A DNA stretch of 46,689 nucleotides from JBFWML01 sp050251635 (GTDB lineage Bacteria > Campylobacterota > Campylobacteria > Campylobacterales > SZUA-545). Below are positions 40,226-46,689 of this stretch, piece after piece. The stretch is taken from positions 1 through 46,689 of the forward strand of contig JBFWML010000013.1 of assembly GCA_050251635.1 (NCBI GenBank), read 5' to 3'. How positions within the stretch are numbered: the stretch's first letter is position 1; the number at the start of each line of letters is the position of its first letter. The translations under genes and the position numbers were made by a program. The notes below the pieces were generated by a model. It did no database searches and was not told where the DNA came from. It saw nothing but the letters and a program-made list of their open reading frames with translations.

Positions 40226-42784
40226 TTACGCTTTGGGCTTCTTTGCCTTAAGAAACGTGGGGGCCGGACGGCCGATGTGGTAGCCCTGAGCGTAGTCTAC
40301 ACCGCCCTCGCGCACGGCGTCCATCACCTCTTCGCTCTCGACATATTCGGCCACGGTTTTGATCTTTAAATCCCTCGAAAGCGTGATAATACTGTTGACG
40401 AAGGCCCGATCGACCGAGTCGCTGACCATGTTTTTGATGAACTCGCCCTCGACCTTAATGTAGTCGATGGGGAACTTTTTGATGTAGTGGAACGACGAGA
40501 ATCCTGAACCGAAATCGTCAATGGCAAATTTAAAGCCCTGCTCGCGCAGGTTAAAGACGAACTGCTCTAAAAGACCTACATTTTTCACCGTGTCGCGCTC
40601 GGTCAGCTCAAAGACCACCCGCGCCTTGTCGATGCCGTAATCTTCGGCCATCTTCGTCACGCTGCCGATAAACTCGGCGATAATAAGCGACTTGGGCGAG
40701 AGGTTGACAAACAAAATGCCTTCGTAGTTCTCTTCTTTGATCTGCTTAAACGCCTTTTCGATCAGCAGGTAATCGAGCTTGTGAATCACGCCCAGCGTTT
40801 CGGCGATCGCCACGAACTCTCCGGCGGTGACGATCTGCCCTTCGTGGCGGATACGCATCAGCATCTCGTGGATGGCCACCTCGCCGCTGCGGGTATCGAC
40901 AATAGGCTGGAAATAGGGGATGACTGAACCCTTTTCGATCGCCTCCATCACCATCTGGCTCTTGACGCCCATCTCTTTAAAGATCTCCTCCACCTCGCCG
41001 GGCGAAGGCATCATAATGCTGTCTTTGCCGCGGTTTTTGGCTTTGTACATCATATTGTCGGCCACGATGAAGAGCTCTTTGGCCACCTGCGCGTGCTTGG
41101 GATAGACCGCGCCGCCGATCGAGAGCGTCGTGCGCACCGATTCGCCGCTGGGAGCCACCAGCACCAGTTTGGAAATTTCGTTTTCAACCGCCTGCGCGAC
41201 CAGATGGGTCTGCGCCTCGGTGGTTTCGGGCAAAATCACGGCAAACTCGTCGCCGCCGTAACGGCACAGAATATCCCCTTCGCGCAGCGCGTTTTTGATG
41301 CGGCGGGAGAAGGCGCGCAAAAACTCGTCGCCGAATTGATGGCCGTGTTTGTCGTTGATGACTTTAAAGTTGTCAAAGTCGATCACCAGCACGCCAAACT
41401 CGTAGGCGTGGGCGTGGGCGCGGCCGATCTCGTATTCGAGCATCTCCCAAAACACCCGCTGGTTGTACAGGTGGGTGAGCGGATCGCGGGTGGCGTAGTA
41501 TTCGAGATCCTGCGTGTATTTATAGATGGCCTTGACCGAACCGACCACGTTGATCAGCGTGGTCAGGATGCTGTCCACCACAATAAAGCGGGTGCGATCG
41601 CGGCTGAGCGAAGACTGCACCCCAATCCCCACCACGCCGCCGATTTTGGGGGTTTCCAAAATCAGCGTCTTGGTCTGCAGATCGACATCTTCGAGCGTAA
41701 AGGGGGCCAGCCACTGGGAGGGATCGGCGATGTTGTGATTGATGCGCAGATGGGTAAAGTCGGTAAAGAACGGGTTGGTCGATACCTTGCGCTTGAGAAT
41801 CTCCTCAAAAAAGTACTTGGTGTCGTCATCGGGGGTGTGGTGCCAAAAGACCTCAAGCTCGTAGCTCTCTTCATCCACGCGGAAAATCGCAAAGAGCGCG
41901 TAGGCGTCGATGACGGTGTTGATTTCAATCAGCAGATCGCGCACATAAATTTTCCAGTCTTTGACCACGTCGGAGGTGATGATGAACTTCTCCATCACCT
42001 TAACCTCAAACTCCAAAATATCCTTATCCGCCGCCACGTCTCGCAGCTTGGTCGCCAGCTGGAAGGTTTCGTCAAACACCCGGTTGAGCTCTTTAAAGCC
42101 CAGATCGGTCTTTTCCATCTCCAGCGTGTGCAGATCGCGCACCTTGTTGACGGTGGCGATGCGATCGCGGAAGCTGTCCATCGATCGATCGATGCGGCGG
42201 CTTAGAAGCCCCGTCACCCAAAAGGCGGCCACAATGGGCAGCGGGACGATGAAGATCAGCGAAAGCCAGAAGTTATGATTGATCTCTTCGAGCGCCTGCC
42301 CCATATCCTGACGCACCTCGATCACGCCCATCACATCCCCCGCTTTGACGTTGACGTGGCACTTTAAACAGGGGCTTTCGGCCAAAATGGGATAGATATA
42401 GCGGATATCTTTGCCCTGTTCGAGGGTTTGGAAATTGCCGTGTTCGAGGGCTTTGGCGATCGGCGCGTCGAAGGGTTTTTGCTCGATCGGGCCAAAGAGT
42501 TCGTCCACCCTGGGGCCGCGAAAGATCGCCACCGAAAAGGGAGTGCCCTCAAAGGCTTCGTTGGTGCCGCGCACGAAAACCTCAAGCTCCTCGCGGGTCC
42601 AGCCCTTGCTCATCACCTGATACATGGCGCTGAAGGTCTGTACCGAAATAGCTTCGCTGGTGGCGCTGCTGGTTTGGGTAAGAATATTTTTGTACTTATG
42701 AGAGGTAAAGAAATAGACCCCAAAAAAGACCATAAACGACACGGCCATAATGCCGATGAGAATATATCCCCGTAAACTTTTCAC
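40226..42784 (-). CDS. GGDEF-EAL cyclic-di-GMP protein with periplasmic haem-c motif
   Basis: Signalling protein of 852 residues. A membrane segment (about 7-27) is followed by a periplasmic domain of the Tll0287/DUF3365 type with a c-type haem site CLKCH at 139-143, then a second membrane segment (about 172-194). A GAF-like region spans about 265-425. The GGDEF motif (510-514) is intact, and an RxxD inhibitory site (REGD, 501-504) precedes it. The EAL domain (about 612-845) has EML at 640-642 in place of EAL but keeps N, E, DD and K positions (FVNLSPKS, ELTERD, DDFGSGFSS, IKVEG). Both synthesis and breakdown are possible. The start is GTG with AGGGA upstream. Confidence 0.93.
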   Translation of the reverse strand: MKSLRGYILIGIMAVSFMVFFGVYFFTSHKYKNILTQTSSATSEAISVQTFSAMYQVMSKGWTREELEVFVRGTNEAFEGTPFSVAIFRGPRVDELFGPIEQKPFDAPIAKALEHGNFQTLEQGKDIRYIYPILAESPCLKCHVNVKAGDVMGVIEVRQDMGQALEEINHNFWLSLIFIVPLPIVAAFWVTGLLSRRIDRSMDSFRDRIATVNKVRDLHTLEMEKTDLGFKELNRVFDETFQLATKLRDVAADKDILEFEVKVMEKFIITSDVVKDWKIYVRDLLIEINTVIDAYALFAIFRVDEESYELEVFWHHTPDDDTKYFFEEILKRKVSTNPFFTDFTHLRINHNIADPSQWLAPFTLEDVDLQTKTLILETPKIGGVVGIGVQSSLSRDRTRFIVVDSILTTLINVVGSVKAIYKYTQDLEYYATRDPLTHLYNQRVFWEMLEYEIGRAHAHAYEFGVLVIDFDNFKVINDKHGHQFGDEFLRAFSRRIKNALREGDILCRYGGDEFAVILPETTEAQTHLVAQAVENEISKLVLVAPSGESVRTTLSIGGAVYPKHAQVAKELFIVADNMMYKAKNRGKDSIMMPSPGEVEEIFKEMGVKSQMVMEAIEKGSVIPYFQPIVDTRSGEVAIHEMLMRIRHEGQIVTAGEFVAIAETLGVIHKLDYLLIEKAFKQIKEENYEGILFVNLSPKSLIIAEFIGSVTKMAEDYGIDKARVVFELTERDTVKNVGLLEQFVFNLREQGFKFAIDDFGSGFSSFHYIKKFPIDYIKVEGEFIKNMVSDSVDRAFVNSIITLSRDLKIKTVAEYVESEEVMDAVREGGVDYAQGYHIGRPAPTFLKAKKPKA

Positions 42785-42847
42785 ACGTTTTCCCTCAACC
42801 GTCTTGGTTAGGGTGATTCTAGCAGAAGCTTTGCTGTAATCGGAAAA

Positions 42848-43852
42848 TTAGTACCAAGAGACGCTGTTTTTATCAAAACAGAGCCAAGCGCGCCCGCCCG
42901 GCTGCCAGCCGCTTCGCGCAAACGTTCCGGCAGACAGATAGGCCGTCAGCGTCCCGAGCGCGCAGAGGCACTCGACCTCATAGTGAGGCACTTTCGGGTT
43001 GTAGCGTATGGCGGAAATGGTTGCCGCCAAGGCGTTTTCCCCGCCAGTACACGGCTCTTGGCGCAGATCGATACACCCCGGAGGAACCATCGGGGCGATC
43101 GCGCGCGGGGTTTTGGGCGGGATGCAAAGCCTTACCCCTTCCGCCTCGTATCTCAAAGAGCCCTCATTGTCCGTTTGGTATTGCGCCAGCAGAAAGTTCT
43201 CAGGCCGGTGCTCGGCCAGCTTGCCGTAGAAAAGATAGACCATCCGGTCGCACAACGGCTCGATCCAGAGTTGATTGTGGCTGGCGATCACAACGGTCAT
43301 ATTGTCAAGCGCCGTTAAGGATTTAAGCGTTTCCGACAGCAGCGCCGCACCCCCGAAATCGATACTTTTCGTCGGTTCGTCCAACAGCAGCAAATCGGGC
43401 TTTAAAACAAGCCGCGATGCGATAGCCACCCGCTGAATCTCGCCGCTGGAAAGCTCGGCGGGTTTGCGGCTAAGGAACCTGCGCGGAAACAACCCCACCT
43501 TCTGCAGCGCCTCTTCCACGCGAAACTCAAGGCGATCGTAATCGCCGCGCACCTTGAGTCCATAGGCGATATTTTCATAGACCGAACGATCGAGCAGATA
43601 GGGTTCGGCCTGCACCAAAGCCACCCGGCGGCGCAACTGGGCCTCCCGGCCCCGGACCGGCCGGTCTTCAAAAAAAACCGTTCCTTGATCGGGCGAACGC
43701 AAACAGGCCAAAAGGTTCAGCAACGTTGTTTTGCCGCTGCCGTTGGGTCCGGCCAAGCCCACCACTTCGCCCGAAGCAATCTGAAGCGACTCAATCTCCA
43801 GAACCGTTTTATCCCGGTGTTTTTGAACGATATTTTCCAAACGGCAGTTCAT
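42848..43852 (-). CDS. tupC: Tungstate ABC transporter ATP-binding protein TupC
   Basis: ATPase of 334 residues. Walker A is GPNGSGKTT, the signature is LSSGEIQRV, Walker B is LLLLDEPTKSIDF, and ASHNQ holds the H-loop. Residues about 260-334 look like a TOBE/Mop oxyanion-sensing domain (GENALAATISAI and a closing CFDKNSVSWY). The start overlaps the tupB stop as ATGA. Tungstate rather than molybdate is assigned from TupA. Confidence 0.9.
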   Translation of the reverse strand: MNCRLENIVQKHRDKTVLEIESLQIASGEVVGLAGPNGSGKTTLLNLLACLRSPDQGTVFFEDRPVRGREAQLRRRVALVQAEPYLLDRSVYENIAYGLKVRGDYDRLEFRVEEALQKVGLFPRRFLSRKPAELSSGEIQRVAIASRLVLKPDLLLLDEPTKSIDFGGAALLSETLKSLTALDNMTVVIASHNQLWIEPLCDRMVYLFYGKLAEHRPENFLLAQYQTDNEGSLRYEAEGVRLCIPPKTPRAIAPMVPPGCIDLRQEPCTGGENALAATISAIRYNPKVPHYEVECLCALGTLTAYLSAGTFARSGWQPGGRAWLCFDKNSVSWY

Positions 43853-44550
43853 CTCGCCCTCGCCGCTTTGGCTTTAAAGGTCGAAAGCGCGGCATTGAGC
43901 ATCAGGGCGATCAACACCAAAAACAACCCCAGCGCAATCCCCAGCGCAAACTCGCCCTTGCCCGTTTCCAGCGCAATGGCGGTGGTGAGCGTGCGGGTGT
44001 GGAAGTTGATATTGCCGCCGATCATCATGGCGATGCCCACCTCGGCCACCACACGGCTATAGGCCACCAGCATCACGCCCAGCATGGCGTAGCGAGCTTC
44101 GCGCAGCACCGTTAAGGCCATACGCCAGCCGTTCGCTCCCAGCGTCAGGAGCGTCTCAAACAACCGCTTATCCAGCGTCTCCACCGCCGTAGCGGTCAAA
44201 GAAATGACAATCGGCAGCGCCAGCAACGTCTGGCCAATCATAATGCCCTCAACGGTGTAAAGCAGACGGTATTCGCCCAACGGCCCTTGGTAGGTCAACA
44301 TCGAAAAGACGATCAATCCCACCACGACGGTGGGCACCGCCATCAGCGTATCGACAACCGCACGCAGCGTCCGGCGCAAGGGAAAATCGTGATAACCCAG
44401 CAAAAAACCCAGAGGCATCCCGACCGCCAAAGCGATCAACACCGAAACACTCGAGGTGTAGAGCGTCGTCCACAGCGCACTATAGGCCTGATCGTCCAGG
44501 CCCATAATCAAGCGGAACGCTTCGGCAAATCCCTCGGCAATAAACTCCAA
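43849..44550 (-). CDS. tupB: Tungstate ABC transporter permease TupB
   Basis: Permease of 233 residues with about five membrane segments. The coupling loop reads TLLTLGANGWRMALTVLREARY, and AVGMPLGFLLGY lies near the N-terminus. The start is TTG at 44550, three bases after the tupA stop, with GGAGAGA upstream. Confidence 0.93.
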   Translation of the reverse strand: MEFIAEGFAEAFRLIMGLDDQAYSALWTTLYTSSVSVLIALAVGMPLGFLLGYHDFPLRRTLRAVVDTLMAVPTVVVGLIVFSMLTYQGPLGEYRLLYTVEGIMIGQTLLALPIVISLTATAVETLDKRLFETLLTLGANGWRMALTVLREARYAMLGVMLVAYSRVVAEVGIAMMIGGNINFHTRTLTTAIALETGKGEFALGIALGLFLVLIALMLNAALSTFKAKAARAR

Positions 44551-44553
44551 GCG

Positions 44554-45366
44554 TTATCTCTCCACAAAAAAGAGCGGCTGGCCCAGCAGCTTAAACTCGC
44601 GGATAAGCTGAGCGCCCTTTTCGGAGGTGAGCCAGTCGATAAACTCTTTGGCTTCCGCGTAGCGGGTATTGGGGCAGTTTTTGGGGTTAACGGCCATGAT
44701 CGAGTAGGGGTTTTTGAGCGCGCCGTCGCCCTCATGGACGATCGACAGCGCCTTAGCATTGGCTTTACGGGTGTCGAGGTATTTAATGTAGGTGCCCCGA
44801 TCGGTCAGCACCATGCCGCCGCGCTCTTCGCCCATAATCAAGGACTGGATCATCCCCTGCCCCGCCTCAAAATACCAGCTCGCATCGTTTTTAGCCGAGG
44901 GTTTTCCGGTTTGGGTCAACTCCCAAAGCCAAAGCTCTTTGGCATGGGTGCCGGAGTTGTCGCCCCGGCTGATAAAGGGGAGTTTATTTTTGCGGGCGTA
45001 GTCGAAAGTTGCGGCGGCGCTTTGGCCCGCCAACGCTTTTTGGTGGCTTTTGGGCGCCACAATCACAAAGTCGTTGTACATCACGCTTTTGCGATCCACA
45101 CCGTATCCGGCCTGCTCGAAGGCGTCCTCCTGGGCCGGGTCATGGGTGAGCACCGCATCGGCGTCGCACCCTTTGGCCAGCGCCAGCGCCTTGCCGGTGC
45201 CGACGGCGACCCATTTAAGCTCAATGCCCGTATCGGCCTTGAATGCCGGGGCAATAACGTTCAAAAGCCCCGTGTTGTCGGTGCTGGTGGTGGTGGAGAG
45301 CATCAGCTCACTTGCCATCAAAGAAGCGGTGGCGGCTAGCGCCAGCAGGGTCGATCGGACAAACAT
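44554..45366 (-). CDS. tupA: Tungstate-binding protein TupA
   Basis: Periplasmic oxyanion-binding protein of 270 residues with a signal peptide (residues 1-18). The TupA hallmark TTTSTDNTGLLN lies just after it; VGTGKALALAKGCDADAVL and SRGDNSGTH complete the site. TupA proteins bind tungstate far better than molybdate. GGAGGT precedes the ATG. The promoter region holds a perfect palindrome. Confidence 0.93.
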   Translation of the reverse strand: MFVRSTLLALAATASLMASELMLSTTTSTDNTGLLNVIAPAFKADTGIELKWVAVGTGKALALAKGCDADAVLTHDPAQEDAFEQAGYGVDRKSVMYNDFVIVAPKSHQKALAGQSAAATFDYARKNKLPFISRGDNSGTHAKELWLWELTQTGKPSAKNDASWYFEAGQGMIQSLIMGEERGGMVLTDRGTYIKYLDTRKANAKALSIVHEGDGALKNPYSIMAVNPKNCPNTRYAEAKEFIDWLTSEKGAQLIREFKLLGQPLFFVER

Positions 45367-45380
45367 TTTTTACCTCCACT

Positions 45381-45407
45381 TTCGATATGCGATAATCACA
45401 TATCGAA
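45381..45407. promoter_or_regulatory. Perfect palindrome in the tupA promoter, possible ModE-like operator
   Basis: TTCGATATG (45381-45389) and CATATCGAA (45399-45407) form a perfect 9-bp inverted repeat with a 9-base spacer, ending 15 bases before the tupA ATG. TTGCTT lies just upstream as a possible -35, so a bound protein would block transcription. The half site resembles ModE/TunR sites. Confidence 0.6.
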
Positions 45408-45437
45408 CCTGAAAGCAAGGTAAAAAATAATTGACTT

Positions 45438-46670
45438 TTAGCGGTTGATCACATCTTTGCGTACGGGTGCGGGCGCAAAACCGATCGGCACGACTTTAAT
45501 GTTTTGGCCCGCTTCGCTCTTGTGCACACTGCGCTCAAAAACCGCCAGCGCATTGCTTTCCGCCACGGGCAGCAGCATCCCCGAGCCGTACTTTCCGCCC
45601 CGGCAAACGGTAAACCGCCCGCCCTCCAAACGGCCGAGTAGCGCGGTGTCCCGATCGCCCTTGAGGCCAAAAGGCTCCGTATTTTCCGCCGTCACAAAAT
45701 CGGTGGCATAGGCCGTCTGCCCCTGCATTTTAAACAGCGCGGGCAACACCAGCAGATGAAAATTCGCCAGCGCGCTTAAGGGGTTGCCCGGCAAAGCCAC
45801 GGCCAACTTACGCCCGATCCGTCCGGCCAAGGTGGGACGGCCCGGCTTGAGGTTCAGCCCGTGGAAGAAAATCTCGATCCCCAGCTTTTCGAAGGCCGCG
45901 CGGGTAAAGTCCGCCTCCCCCATGCTAATACCGCCGGTGGTCAAAACCGCGTCGCAACTGTCGATGATCGCCTCCAGCCGTGCGGCCAGCGCCTCGGTAT
46001 CGTCACCGCCCAAGCTGGCGTAAAGCGGCTCGAAACCCGCCAATTTCAGGCTCAAACACAGCGCCGCCGAGTTGGTGTTGTAAATCTGGTACGCCCCCGG
46101 CGTCTGCCACGGCTCGACGACCTCATCGCCGCCGGAAACCACCGCCACTTTGAGCCGCTTAAACACCCGCACCGCCATAATCCCCTGCGACGCCAGCAGC
46201 GCCCCGTAGGCCGCGCCCAGTTTTTCGCCCGCTTTAAACAAAACCGCGCCCGCTTGCAGCTCTTCGCCCGCCGCTTTGGTGTTCTGATCGGCCGCGATTT
46301 TTTCGGGCAGTTTAATCTGATGGTCTCCAACCTTTTCGGTCTGCTCGAACATAACGACCGCTTCGCATCCGGCGGGGGTGGGCGCGCCGGTCATAATCTT
46401 GATGGCCTCGCCCGGTTTCACCTCGCCTTCGGGAATGCCGCCCGCAAAAATCGTCCCGATCACCCGCACGGTTTTACCCGCGTCGCCCAGTTTTACCGCG
46501 TAACCGTCCATGCCGGAGTTGGAAAAGGGCGGCAAATTCCGGCGCACCGTCACCTCTTCGGCCAGCACGCGCCCTTCGCATTCAAGCACCCCCACCGTCT
46601 CCACCGCCTGCGCGGACACCACGCCCGCCAGTAGCCGATCGAGGGCAACGTTAAGGTCATAAAAGGTCAT
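45438..46670 (-). CDS. moeA: Molybdopterin molybdenumtransferase MoeA
   Basis: Inserts molybdenum (or tungsten) into adenylated molybdopterin; 410 residues. Motifs include PPFSNSGMDGYAV, IMTGAPTP, the MoCF-biosynth stretch TTGGISMGEADF, and ALPGNPLSALANF. AAAGGA precedes the ATG. It lies 71 bases upstream of tupA on the same strand, which ties metal uptake to cofactor assembly. Confidence 0.95.
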   Translation of the reverse strand: MTFYDLNVALDRLLAGVVSAQAVETVGVLECEGRVLAEEVTVRRNLPPFSNSGMDGYAVKLGDAGKTVRVIGTIFAGGIPEGEVKPGEAIKIMTGAPTPAGCEAVVMFEQTEKVGDHQIKLPEKIAADQNTKAAGEELQAGAVLFKAGEKLGAAYGALLASQGIMAVRVFKRLKVAVVSGGDEVVEPWQTPGAYQIYNTNSAALCLSLKLAGFEPLYASLGGDDTEALAARLEAIIDSCDAVLTTGGISMGEADFTRAAFEKLGIEIFFHGLNLKPGRPTLAGRIGRKLAVALPGNPLSALANFHLLVLPALFKMQGQTAYATDFVTAENTEPFGLKGDRDTALLGRLEGGRFTVCRGGKYGSGMLLPVAESNALAVFERSVHKSEAGQNIKVVPIGFAPAPVRKDVINR

Positions 46671-46689
46671 GTTTTTTCCTTTATCGTTT

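Noticed and set aside
42785..42847. A terminator between the GGDEF-EAL gene and tupC
   Set aside because: Only a weak AGCA/TGCT stem is visible, with no U tract.

Overview
This 46.7-kb window is a gene-dense chromosomal segment from a bacterium of the phylum Campylobacterota (Epsilonproteobacteria). The protein sequences and several gene blocks match what I recall from Helicobacter and Campylobacter: cheY-prmA-ftsH; rpmE-rsmI-rlmB followed by two envelope proteins and an aminotransferase; tyrA next to bamA; ppx next to a ferredoxin; and ffh-rpsP-KH-rimM-trmD-rplS. By eye the G+C content is in the mid to upper 50s percent, well above the pathogenic genera. Together with a phosphate transporter, a tungstate transporter and two periplasmic sulfurtransferases, this suggests a free-living, perhaps sulfur-metabolising, member. 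Genus and species cannot be named from the sequence alone.

Layout. 1-4257 (minus): ftsH (3' end outside the window), prmA, cheY, hisA, hisH. 4424-8995 (plus): rpmE, rsmI, rlmB, a RodZ-like membrane protein, a periplasmic protein and an AlaC-type aminotransferase, almost all overlapping. 9001-12228: tyrA (minus) and bamA (plus) diverge from one symmetrical promoter region. 12225-17040 (minus): ppx, ferredoxin, a histidine kinase with an HsrA/CosR-type response regulator, folB and plsY. 17118-18110 (plus): nadA. 18087-19745: an unrecognised minus-strand gene, then an AT-richer cassette bounded by 25-bp inverted repeats and carrying a predicted SRA-HNH nuclease. 19821-20337: five minus-strand tRNA genes (Gly, Leu, Cys, Ser, Ser). 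20420-23432 (plus): ilvD, a nitrilase-family gene, pcm. 23429-26817 (minus): a heterodisulfide-reductase/GlcF-like Fe-S protein, lgt, mnmD, riboflavin synthase. 26853 (plus): pgeF. 27645-31927 (minus): the ffh-to-rplS translation block with an RluA-type synthase upstream. 32011-38297 (minus): a small secreted protein, then pstB, pstA, pstC, pstS. 38447-40147 (minus): two tandem secreted rhodaneses. 40226-42784 (minus): a GGDEF-EAL protein with a periplasmic c-type haem motif. 42848-46670 (minus): tupC, tupB, tupA and moeA.

How the parts work together. Most of the window is housekeeping: translation and tRNA/rRNA modification, amino acid, NAD, riboflavin and folate synthesis, lipoprotein and phospholipid synthesis, and outer-membrane assembly. 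The accessory parts concern ion uptake (Pst for phosphate, Tup for tungstate next to moeA, which inserts metal into pterin cofactors), sulfur transfer in the periplasm, and signalling (CheY, the kinase-regulator pair, the cyclic-di-GMP protein).

The most notable observations are the SRA-HNH cassette between inverted repeats, an HsrA/CosR-like regulator with an intact phosphoacceptor beside its own kinase, a perfect palindrome in the tupA promoter, a candidate Pho box and partial terminator around pstS, very large PstC and PstA subunits with extra domains, and a probable CTG start for prmA. No rRNA, CRISPR array, prophage or complete insertion sequence was seen.
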